Shown here one piece after another: positions 1 to 11,200 of a stretch of DNA of 36,014 nucleotides. The translations under genes and the position numbers were made by a program. Source of the DNA: Selenomonas sp. FOBRC6 (GTDB lineage Bacteria; Bacillota; Negativicutes; Selenomonadales; Selenomonadaceae); assembly GCF_000286455.1 (NCBI RefSeq), contig NZ_ALKG01000092.1:1-36014 (forward strand), given 5' to 3'. The notes below the pieces were generated by a model. That model searched no databases, was not told the origin of the DNA, and worked only from the letters and a program-made list of their open reading frames with translations. Each line of letters begins with the position of its first letter. Position 1 is the stretch's first letter.

Positions 1-133
1 AAAGCCGGATACGCCAAAGCCGGATACGCCGAAGCCGGACACGCCGAAGCCGGACACGCCGAAGCCGGATACACCAAAGCCGGATACACCGAAGCCGGAT
101 ACACCGAAGCCGGATACACCGAAGCCGGACACG
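1..133 (+). repeat. 15-bp tandem repeat encoding PKPDT units (left edge, incomplete)
   Basis: Eight complete 15-bp units (starting at 14, 29, 44, 59, 74, 89, 104 and 119) plus a partial unit at the window edge encode Pro-Lys-Pro-Asp-Thr in the frame of the autotransporter gene that continues to 2188. Units differ mainly at synonymous positions (GAT/GAC, ACG/ACA, CCA/CCG). The array goes on beyond the left edge, so its full length is unknown. Here the stalk separates passenger segments, whereas in the next gene it sits directly before the barrel. Confidence 0.95.
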
Positions 134-2188
134 CCGAAGCCACAGCCACAGACCAAGTTCACGACGGGCATCGGCGGTACTACGGATGTCGATTATACGA
201 AGAGCGGCATAAAGAAGGCGGACAATACATACGTCTTCGACCTTACGTCGACCATCGTGGCAGCAAAGGGCATCACAGCCTCGGCATCCGCTCCAATCAC
301 CGTAAAGACGGGAAGCGATGCAACACTGAACATTCAGGCATCGAAATACGGCATTGATGCAGGTGCAAACAGCCAAGTGAACATCAACGGAAACCGCGTT
401 TCCATTGATACGGGCAGCGTCACCAGCCGCCGCACCATTCATGCTGCAGCAGGCTCTCTCGTTAACATCGCCTCCGGATTCGACATCAAGGGTGCCGTCG
501 AGAACAAAGGCGGTACCATCACACTGGACGACACCGGCAAGAAGAGCACATTCGACGGGGACATCACGCAGACAAACGGGGCGCTGAACCTGAAGCTCAA
601 AGGCGAGGGTTCCACACTCCGGAGCAACATCCGCGCACGTGGTACGCTCAATATCGATCTCACAGGAAAGAACACCGTCTTTACAGGCAGCCTCACGGAG
701 ATGACGCAGGTGCCGTCGCTCCTGCGTTCGGCAAGGATGACCCCCGTTGCAGCAAGCGCGCCCTCGGAGCGGAGCATCACCATCGGTTCTACGTCGACGT
801 GGAACGTCACAGATGCTTCGGACATTACCAATCTCACTGCAGAGGGCGGACGCATCGTTCAGCAGTCGGACGGTCTGCTGAACATCAAGAATTACACGGG
901 AAATACGACCGTATTCTACGAAGGAACGGCGGACAAGAACGGCAATCTGACGCTCGCACACAACGGCAAAGTACAGGTGCAGAACATCACGGGCACCAAG
1001 AACCGCCTCACCTTTGCCACCAAGGCGTTTGGCGAAACGGCCGAGACAGAGAAGAAGGTCGCCGCTGCACTCGCAGGACAGTTCCGCTATACGGGCGACC
1101 GCACAGCGAACATCGAGAACAACGCGCTCAAGAACCTCGACCTTGACGTTGTCATCGGCGAGGGCATTCTGAAATCCGAAGTGACGTACCAGATGCTCCT
1201 CGATCCTGCGACGGGAACGGCAGGCGGTGTCAAAGAAATCGCACGTCCCCTGATCGGCAGCTACGAGACGCAGGTCATGCGTGGTGTCAAATCCGCCATG
1301 GCATCGTCTGCAACGGCATGGCGTGCCGAGGCGAACGACCTCATGAAGCGCATGGGAGATCTCAGACTTTCTCCCGAGGACGCAGGTCTCTGGGCACGCG
1401 TCTATCGCGGCAAATCATCCAGCGGCAAGGACGGCATGGACTATAGCCTGAACTATACGACCATCCAGATCGGCTATGACAAACAGGCGAGCAAGGATTG
1501 GCGCGTCGGTGTTGCGGGCAGCTACATGAGCGGCAGCTCATCCTATACATACGGCAGCGGCAAGAACAAAGAAGGCAACTTCGGCGTTTACGGTACATGG
1601 TCGGGCAAGGACGGCGCATACGTCGACCTTATCGCAAAGATCGGCCGCCTCTCGAACGACTTCACCGTCTCCAACCCCGACGGCCTCTATGTCAAGGGCG
1701 ACTACAAGACATTGGGAATGTCCATGTCCGCAGAGTATGGCAAACGCATCGCCATGGCGGGCGGCAGCTACATCGAGCCGCAGGCAGAGCTCATCTACAC
1801 GCATCTGAACGGTGCGAACTACACGGGGCTCAGCAGCTACACATTCCATGGCGGATCGTATCCGGATCTCGAAATCCGACAGGGTGCGATGAACAGCTTC
1901 ATCGGGCGCATCGGCATCGGATTCGGCAGGGAGACGGAGCGCAGCACCTGCTTCGCGAAAATCTCTCTCTATCATGAGTTCGCGGGCAGCCTCGCAACGG
2001 ACTACGTCGTACCGACGCAGACGAAGAGCACGCATCTGGACTTCAAAGACACATGGATCGGCGTCCAGCTCGGCGGCACGATGAAACTCAGCGACCGTAC
2101 GAACATCTACGGCAGTTTTGAGAAGACCTTCGCCGGCGACATCAAGACCGACTGGCGTGTCGACACCGGCATGCGCTGGAATTTCTAA
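2..2188 (+). CDS. Type V autotransporter adhesin, C-terminal part (5' end outside window)
   Basis: This is the C-terminal 728 residues of a large secreted outer-membrane protein. The frame is open from base 2, so the true start and signal peptide lie left of the window; the GTG at 257 is only an internal codon. The visible order is a PKPDT stalk, a beta-helix-like passenger rich in Gly, Thr and Asn (about 140-1240), a junction containing ANDLMKRMGDLRLSP (about 1333-1377), and a beta-barrel (about 1390-2188) of alternating amphipathic strands ending in RWNF. The terminal aromatic residue is the usual barrel-assembly signal of the family. The barrel should translocate the passenger to the cell surface, probably for adhesion or biofilm formation, though the ligand is unknown. 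The passenger carries one copy (near 889-930) of the YSGHT-like motif found six times in the next gene, and parts of the barrel DNA are identical to that gene, so the two are paralogues. Confidence 0.93.
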   Translation, partial: KPDTPKPDTPKPDTPKPDTPKPDTPKPDTPKPDTPKPDTPKPDTPKPQPQTKFTTGIGGTTDVDYTKSGIKKADNTYVFDLTSTIVAAKGITASASAPITVKTGSDATLNIQASKYGIDAGANSQVNINGNRVSIDTGSVTSRRTIHAAAGSLVNIASGFDIKGAVENKGGTITLDDTGKKSTFDGDITQTNGALNLKLKGEGSTLRSNIRARGTLNIDLTGKNTVFTGSLTEMTQVPSLLRSARMTPVAASAPSERSITIGSTSTWNVTDASDITNLTAEGGRIVQQSDGLLNIKNYTGNTTVFYEGTADKNGNLTLAHNGKVQVQNITGTKNRLTFATKAFGETAETEKKVAAALAGQFRYTGDRTANIENNALKNLDLDVVIGEGILKSEVTYQMLLDPATGTAGGVKEIARPLIGSYETQVMRGVKSAMASSATAWRAEANDLMKRMGDLRLSPEDAGLWARVYRGKSSSGKDGMDYSLNYTTIQIGYDKQASKDWRVGVAGSYMSGSSSYTYGSGKNKEGNFGVYGTWSGKDGAYVDLIAKIGRLSNDFTVSNPDGLYVKGDYKTLGMSMSAEYGKRIAMAGGSYIEPQAELIYTHLNGANYTGLSSYTFHGGSYPDLEIRQGAMNSFIGRIGIGFGRETERSTCFAKISLYHEFAGSLATDYVVPTQTKSTHLDFKDTWIGVQLGGTMKLSDRTNIYGSFEKTFAGDIKTDWRVDTGMRWNF

Positions 2189-2209
2189 GGATTTTAGCAT
2201 CTCATAGGA

Positions 2210-2244
2210 GCAGGAAGGAGATCCCCTCCCCTTCCTGCCTTTCT
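2210..2244 (+). terminator. Hairpin between the two autotransporter genes
   Basis: GCAGGAAGG (2210-2218) pairs exactly with CCTTCCTGC (2230-2238), followed by CTTTCT. This looks like a weak rho-independent terminator or attenuator for the upstream gene. Only 29 bases separate the stem from the next start codon. I see no convincing promoter there, so the second gene may depend on readthrough or on a promoter overlapping the stem. Confidence 0.55.
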
Positions 2245-2267
2245 ATAAAATCAAAGGAGTGTAAACG

Positions 2268-5200
2268 ATGACGAAAGGTTTTTTTCGTAAACGAAGTCGC
2301 CTGCAGCTGAGCGCGCTCGTGCTCGGCGGCCTCTTCTACGGGTCGACTGCCTGTGCAGCCGATCTCGTGGCGACCGTGCCATCGGACTATACGAGCAGCG
2401 ACATCGGTGCAGTCACGGGTTCACGCGTGACGACGAATGTCGATGCAGCGCCACGCAAGGCAGTCATGAAGGATCAGGGCGGCGATGTCTCTCTGTTCAA
2501 CTTCCATCAGGATGGCACGAGCCGTCTTATTTGGCGTAAATACGGGTTCAGTGCCACAGCACTGCCGAGTCTCCTGCTCGATCCCAATACGCTCGGAACA
2601 GACGGTGCAAAGCTCGCAGAGGGGGCGATCAGCGCCTCACCGAATACGCACAGCGTCGCAGCAAGCGGCAATTTCATCTATGCGACAGGGTACGACCTCG
2701 GCAAGATCGGCGTGGCAAAGAAAACGGGTGCATCCCTTGTGGAGGACGCATCTGCCACGATCGACCTCAAGAGTGACATCAAGAACCACGCAGGATATAA
2801 TTTCAACGGCACATACGATATCACAGCAAACGATGACACTGTCACGCAGAAAACGGGTTCGGAGTCGGCAGCCAAGGTACACGGCGAGGCATTGCTCATC
2901 GACGGGAACAACCTCTATGCCGCCGCCTCGATCAATCCCGACGGTACATGGGATTCTTACGATGACGGCTACCTCCTCCACTATGAGATTCAGAGCGACG
3001 GCAAGCTTGAATACAAGAGTTCCGCACGCATCGGGCGCAACGTCGGCAACCGCATCAGCAAGTTCAATGATACCCTCTTTGTCCCCTCTTTTGGCGGAAA
3101 GCAGACAGCGGCAGGCAATAAGCATCATACGGAGATCACGGTAGTCACACGCGATAACACGGGCATCCTCACCTCCTCGAAGCATATCATGGGCAAGGAT
3201 CTCATGGGGACCGGTGAGGACATCCGTGACATCAAGGTGATGCCGAACGGCACAGCGTATATTCTGGCGTTCAACATGCCGGGATCCGCAACGGGGCATG
3301 TGTATCAGACGACGGTATCCAATCTGCTCTCGGATACACCGGACAAAGTTGATACCCCTATCGCTGAGTTGAAAGACGGCGGTGCCATCGGACAGTTTGA
3401 CGCCGAGTATTATACAAAGCGTCTCTGGGTCTCCGACGGGGCGAATCTCAAGGTCTACACCGACGGCGATACCACACCCAAGAAGACGTGGGCGGCGACA
3501 AATTTTGCATCAAGCAGCGCCAGAGGATTTTTTAACAACATGGCAATGCTCGCTCCCGACCATGTGACGGGACCGCTTGCAACGGTCAACCTCACTCCTC
3601 CCGCAGAGATCGGCGGCGCGCCGGAGGCAGCCGCTCCGAACCCGAACGCCGTATGGAAGACAGGCGGCGACTATACGGATACGATTGCGAAGCGTCCGAC
3701 TGAAAATTGGATGGCAGACAAGCTCGTCAATATCGGTACGGACAAGATCGGCGACAAAAAGACCAATGTGCTTGCCGCCATCTCCAACACCAGCCTGGCT
3801 CGTCTCAATCTTGGGAAATTCGCCCTCGCCCTGCAGCTGCAGGTGGAGAACAGCGTCGGTAATCCGACGGGCATCTATGCCGGAAACGGCAAGAATGTCA
3901 TCGTAAACGGCAAAGAAGTCAATATCATCACGCGTGGACGTGAGGGCGGCAATACGCTGACGAATGCCGTACATCTTGATGCGGCAAAGGATACAGAAGC
4001 GCAGATCACCATCAACGCGCCGCTGAACATCTCGATGACGGGCGGTCTCGGCGGCAACGGTGTCGCCATCCAGAAGAGCGACCGCCACGGCGAGAAATCC
4101 TACGAAGCAAGTGTCGGTTCTACAATCAAGATCAACGGCAATCTCAAGATTGCGGGTGCAAATACGAATGAATGGGGCATCCCGCTCAACCGCGAGAATA
4201 TCTTCTCCCGCTTTAACAATGCGGGCATCCTGACACAGGTGGAAAAGAGCGATGTTACCGTAACGGGAAATGTGGATATGACCGTCTACGGCAACGGCGC
4301 AACGGCGAATGCCGTTGGCAGCACGATCCGCATCGCGGAAGGCGGCTCCATTCAGGTGCCAGCAGGGACGAAGTACAGCTACTATGCTCTCGCCGCCTAT
4401 CAGGGTGAGATCTCCATGAATATGGGCAAGGACGGCACAAAGCCCGGCAACGAAAAGACAGGCAGCAATATCGCCGACGTGAAGCTCGACGGCGATCTGT
4501 TTGCGCTGTCTACGGGCAAGCTGAAGGCTGCACTCCTGACGAACAAATCCTATCTGCACGGTCTTGTCGATAACGGCGGCGAGGCCGACCTCTATCTGAA
4601 AAACGGCGCAAAGTGGATCAACGAGAGCCGCAACGAACGCTATTATCAGGACATCGAGGATGTCGGCGCAGGCACGGTCTCAGAGGGCGCAGGGAAAAAA
4701 GTCTACACGCCCAAGACGCGCGTCACCCATTTCCACGGCGGCGATACGGCGGAGACGCACGGCATCATCTACCAGAAGGACAAGCAGTCACTCGACATTG
4801 ACGAGTACAGCGGACATACGACCGTCGTCTATGAACATGACACAGCCACACCGACCACGATCAAGGGCGGTGATATTGTCGTGGACAAGGCGGTTGGCAC
4901 AGAGAACGTTATGACCCTCTTCACCGACAACAACGGTGTGTCTGGGCAAGAGGATGCTGTGCTGAATGCGCTCGCAGGAAAGCTCACCTACAAGAGCCAT
5001 GCCGACGGCAAGCTCACGGGCAAGCTCTCTCTCGCCGAAGGACTGACCGCCTCTGCCGCACACAAGAACATCACCTTTAAAACCAGCGGCAAAGGCAGCT
5101 ATGTCTCCCCTGCCGCAGAACACCATGCCCCCATCACGGCAGCGGATGCCACAGGTGGAACGTATACGCTGACGACGGACGAGCGGCGTGATTTGACGCA

Positions 5201-8200
5201 GGCGGAGGCAGGATTCGGCTTTAACTCAAAACATGCCGCACTCGCAAACTATACGCAGAATGCGAGCGGCAATACCGTCACCGATCTTACTGTTGACCTT
5301 GCGGGACATAAGCTGACGCTCGGCATGACCTCTGGCAATCGCAACGTGGCGACCGTATATGCGGGCAAGGGCACATCCCCCTCAAATCGTTCCAAGCTGA
5401 CAATTACAGATGCGCAGGGAACAGGCGAGCTTGTGCTGAGTGCCGAAGCGACAGTATCCAAACAAGTGAATGCCATCCGAGCGGAGCAGAATGCCGAGAT
5501 TGATATTCAGGCGCCGGTAAAAATCACCTCTGTGAAGGCACCGTTTAATGCACAAGCCATATCGGCGGCAAATAATTCTTCCATCACGATGAAGGAGCTG
5601 ATCCTTTCGCAGGTGGATGGCCCCGGCAATACGACTGCTGCAAACAAGAACGTGTACGGCATCGGTCTGAACGGAAAGAGTACAACGATTACGGTTACGG
5701 AGAATGCCGACATTACAGACATCAAGGGGATTTCCCTGTATTCGCAGGGTGGTGCTGACAATCACAGCAAACTCTCCGTCGGCGGCGGTCGTATCATCAC
5801 ACCCGAGGATGCGACGAACAGTAAGAACTATTGGGCGGTCTATGCGGTCAAGGGCAATGTCTTCCTCAACGAAGGCAAGAACCGAGATCTGACCGTCGTC
5901 GGCAATATGCAGGCGGGCGAAACTGACACCGCTGTCGTTGATGCCTCCTTTACCTCGTCGACATCTTCGTGGAAGGGCGCAATCCATCGCAAGGATAAAT
6001 CTGCCATTTTCCCGAGCACGACGAACCTCACTCTCACCAACGGTGCAACGTGGACACATGAGGTGCAGTCCGGCATACTCAAGGGGGATAGTTCATTCAC
6101 CACATCCCGCCTCACAAAATTCACAGGCGGCGATGCGGCAGATAGAGCCGGCGTCGTGCAGCAGGGCGAGAAGAACATCGAGATCGACAACTACAGCGGT
6201 TATACGCGCTTTATCTTCGCCCATGATGCGGCGACGCCGACGACGATCAAGGGCGGCAATGTCACGATCACGAGTGCCGAGGCGGGTTCGCACCTCACAT
6301 TCAGCACCGACCCCAACGCTGTCACAAACAGCAACGTCAAGGACGTGCTGAAAGCCCTCGCAAACAAGCTCTATTATGCGAAATACAAGGAAGGCGAAAC
6401 GAATCTCTCCGGCACCGTCGAGGTCAACGAGGGGCTTATTTCCTCTGCTGCAAAATGGGCGGGTGCGATCACCTATAACGGCAGTACCGGACAGGGCACA
6501 TACGACGAGAATGCCACCCCTTCCCAGCCGTCGAACGAGCAGCAGAAGACGGAGTTCACGAGCCAGATCAAATCGGATAATGTCGGCGAATACGTCACTG
6601 CCAAAGTGGAGAAAACGAAGGGTATCTACACCTTTACGAAGGACACGACGATCAAAACCGACCGCTACAACGGTGCAATCCTTGGGGGTTCGGAGCCCAT
6701 CACCATCAATGCCGCTGATAAGACGCTGACCATCGAGGCGAAAAAGACAGGCAACGGTTTCCTCACTGGTATTTACCACTACGGCTCCGGCATGGGCGGA
6801 GAAACTGCCGGAACTATCAATATTACGGCAAAGGCGCTCAATATTAACGCTGAGGGTGTTGGCAAGACCTACGGAATCAACAACCTTGGCAACAGCCTTC
6901 TGCGTGTTCATGGTGATACAAACATCACCGTCAAGGGCGGTACGGGCAACGAGGTCACAGGTATTGAGGCGAGCGGTTCAGGTATAACTCAGCTCGACGG
7001 ACTGACGCTCAAGCAGGAAAAAAGCAGCAATGCCGAGCATCGCGCCATCCGCAACGTGGGCAAGGGTTCGCGTATCTTTGTCAATATGGACGAGGCGGGC
7101 GTTCTCGGCATGAGCAAGGTCGAGATTCAGGGCAATGTTCTGACACACGGCGAAGATGCCGAAGATGGAAAATACCCGCTGACAAGTTTTGCCCTCACAA
7201 CCGCGGACTCTAGGCTCACGGGCACGATCGTCGCCGGCGCAAAGGGCAAGGCAGATCTCTATCTGCAGAACGGCGGCTCGTGGTACAACGAGCACTACGG
7301 CACGCGGCCGGGTCTCGTCGCAAGCCGACTCACGAAACTCACGGGCGGCAGTGACACGGCGCACGCCGGCAATGTCTACATGAAGGAGGCGAAGGATCTC
7401 ACCATCGCAAACTATGCGGGGCATACGAACTTCTTCTTCGAGCATGACGCCGGCACGCCAAACGCGCTCAAGGGCGGCAATGTGAAGGTCGAGAAGGCGG
7501 AGGCAGGCAGCCACGCGACGATGATCACCGAGCATACGGGTGTCACCTCGTCCAATCTCACGAATGTCCTCAAGGCGCTCGCAAAGAAGCTCTACTACAT
7601 GGACAGCGCCGATAGCCGCAACCTCAGCGGCACGGTCAAGGTGCTCGAAGGCCTGACTGCATCGAGTGCGCAGATGACGGGCGGCTTCGGCTACATTGCA
7701 TTTGGCGCTGACCATCGCGGTGAATACAGTGCGACCGCGCCCGTTTATCACGATCAGACGATCGAGAACTTCACAGCGCCGATTACCAATACTGCTGCCG
7801 ATACGGTATATGCAAGCGACGGTGTACGCAAGATCGATGGCAGCTACGTCTTTACGAAGGACAGGACATCGATCACAACGAACGGCGTCCCTGCCGCCAT
7901 CACGAATAACGATACGATGACTCCCCTCTCCATCGATATGAAGGGGCATGATCTCACTGTCTCAGCAAGCAACACCGCAGCCGTCGCAGGCATCTCTGCC
8001 GACGGCAAGGAAATCACCGTCAAGAACGCGGGCAATCTCGACATTGCGGCGCTCTCCACGGGCAGCTCTGCTGTCGAGGCGAAGGACGGCGGCAAGGTTA
8101 CAATCGAGTCGCGCGAGGGCAAGACAGTGAGGCTCCGCGCTGAGTCCAGCACACCTGCAAATACCGCCGTGGTCAGGGCTGCCGCGACGGGTGCACGCTC

Positions 8201-11200
8201 CTCTGTCAAGATCAACGGAGCTGCGGACATCGAGGCGGGCGGTGTGAAGGCAGCGGCGGCGCTCGACGCATCCTCGTCCGACATCAGCGTTGCGGGCGGC
8301 ACAATTCGGGCGACGAACGGTGCGCTCATGGCACGCTCCTCCGGAACAACTGACAAGAAGGGCCGCATCGATATCAACGTCACGACGGACAGTGCAGGGA
8401 CTGTAACGGGTGCGGGCGCGAATAAGACCGTGCTCGAAGGCGATCTCAGCACAGCAAACGGCGTCATCAACATCGGACTCAACACCGCGGATTCCTCGTG
8501 GAAGGGGAACAGCGCGGGCGAGGTCAATCTCCGCATGGGCAACGACGCTCTTTGGGAGGGCAAGACGGAAGCCGCTTCCCAACTGAACATGACTCACCTT
8601 GCGTCCGGCGCTCGCTGGAATCTCACGGGCACAAGCCATGTGAAGAATCTCGCGGCGTCGAACATGGGCGGACGCAGCGTCTTCGACATGACGAGAACGG
8701 CAGCAGGAGACAAGCTCACGATTGACAATTTCAGCGGTAAGGGCCATTTCCTCTACGGCAATACCGTCACGACGACGCATGACCCAGACACGGAAACAAA
8801 TGTGAAGCACGTCACCGTGAACGGCGGCGAGATCCGCGTCAAGAAAGCGGCAGCCGGCAGTGCGATCACTCTGCACACGGATGCCAAGAGCAACGCGACG
8901 GGCGGCTGGAACTGGACGACCTCGGGCACACCAGCCGAGCAGAATCTCACATCCTCCGTTGTCAAGCAACTCGCGAATAAACTCTACTACGAGGATGCAG
9001 CAGCAAACGGCAACAATCTCGCCCTCACGGTCAAGGTCGGCGAGGGACTCACGACCTCAAGCACTGCACGCACCTACACAAAGAGCGACGGTCTGCGCTA
9101 CAATACGGCGACGGGACAGGCGGACTATGCCTATACACCAGTGCCCGAGCCGCTGCCGACGACGGAGATCAAGCAGACGAAGACGCTCACGAAAAACTAT
9201 ACAGCGAGCGCGACAGAGGCGCATGCAAAGGATGACGGCGGCAATCCGATTGTCTCCGCGCTCTATCCCGGTGCGTCCTCCTATGACAAGACAACCCCGA
9301 TGGTTGTCGACATGAACGGTCATACGCTGCGCCTAGAGGCACTGAGCAGTGAAAAGCTTGCACGTGCCATCAGCCTCTCCCCCAACTCCGCTGTAGAGAT
9401 CAAGAACGATGCGGGCAAGGAACTGACAATCAAGGCGACGAACACCAGCTCGCGCGCCGCGACTGCAATCTACACGGGCGCGAACGCCTCGCTCAAGGTC
9501 AAGGGACCGGTCGTCATCGAGGAGGTCTCAAGCTCGAACCCGAGTGTCTCAGGCATCACGACGGGCGGCTCCATCGGCAATACGAGTGACGTCCTCATCG
9601 ACGGCAGCCTTACCATTAAGAAGCTCGAAGGCAGGACATCGGGCAGCGCGGGCGACGGCCGCAATCTCTCTGCCCTTCATGCACTCAACGGTAAGTCCAC
9701 GATCACGGTGACGGGCAATGCCGACATTCAGAACGTCAAGGGCAGTGTACTTCGTGTCGCAGGCTCTACAGGCTATGAGGCGGGCGGTACAATCAACATC
9801 AGCGGCGGCATTCTCTCGGCAGCGGCAGATGCGGACAAGTCGAAACAATACCGCGTTGTCAGCCAGACGAGCGGCAAGGTCAACATCAATATGAATGGCG
9901 CTGGCGTTGGGGCAAAGAAGACCGTCCTCAAGGGCGATATGTATACCGTCAGTTCCTATGGAAAGCGAGCCGTTGAGTATGGCGGCGGCACATTGATTGA
10001 CTACCAAAACGACGCCCTATTGAATGTGGCTCTGACGACAAGTGATTCCTCATGGCACGGCGCACGTCTCTACGAGGAAAACTCCACTGTGCCGGACGCA
10101 GGAGGCTTCTCCGCGCTCAAGGCGGCGAACTTCAATTTCTATCTGCAGAACGGCGCACAGTGGACGAATGAGCAACTCTCAAAGGCGGATCAGACATGGG
10201 CAGGAAGCCGCGTGACCAAGTTCACGGGCGGCAGCGATGCCGATCATGCGGGCGTGATTTTCCAGAAGGATGCAAAGCCCATCACGATAGACAGCTACAG
10301 CGGCCATACGAAGGTGCTCTACGCCCACGAAGCCGGTACCCCGACGAACATCATCGGCGGCGATCTGACGATCGGCAAGGCAGCGGCAAACAGTGCCGTC
10401 ACCCTCACAACAGACAGCACTGGTCTGAACACTGCATCCACACAGGCGGCGGACAAGAACCTCGTGAGCGCGACGCTCAACGCCCTCGCGAAGAAGCTCT
10501 ACTATACGGCCTATACAACAAACGAGCGCAACCTCACGGGCAAGGTCGAGATCGCCGAAGGCCTGACGGCATCGTCCGCAAGCAAGCGTCTTGAAAACAT
10601 CACGTTCAGCGCAGCCAGCGGGCAGGGCAGCTATGCCTATACGCCTGCGGTCGATCCGCAGCCGAATCCTCAGACACAAACCGAGTTCACAACCCCCATC
10701 ACAGGCGATGCAGCGCATGACATCCCATACGTGAACGCCGGTATTCGCAGATCGGATGGTCAGTATATTTTCACGAAAGATACGACAATCCGTACGGATG
10801 ATACCGAGACTGTAAGCGGCGGACCGTGGGCAGCGCCGACCTCCCCCGCCATCTCAAACGTCAATACCGGACGGGCACTCGACATCGATCTCAACGGCAA
10901 GAAGCTAAACATCGAACACAGAGGAAACACTACCGTTGTCGGCATCAACGCGATCGGCAAGGACAGTCAGGTCAACGTGAAGAATCCCGGTGCGATAACG
11001 ATCAGCGGGACGAATACGGACAGTCTCTACGCGCCAACTCTCTACGTCAACGGCGGTGGCTCCATCCACATCCAGAACGGCGGAGACAATCTTGAGGACA
11101 AGGTTCTCACGCTGCGCACGGTCGGCAAGAAGGAGGCAAGTCCTGCCGTCATCAAATCGATGAACGGTGCATCGGGCGTAGAGTCGAGCATTACGATCGA

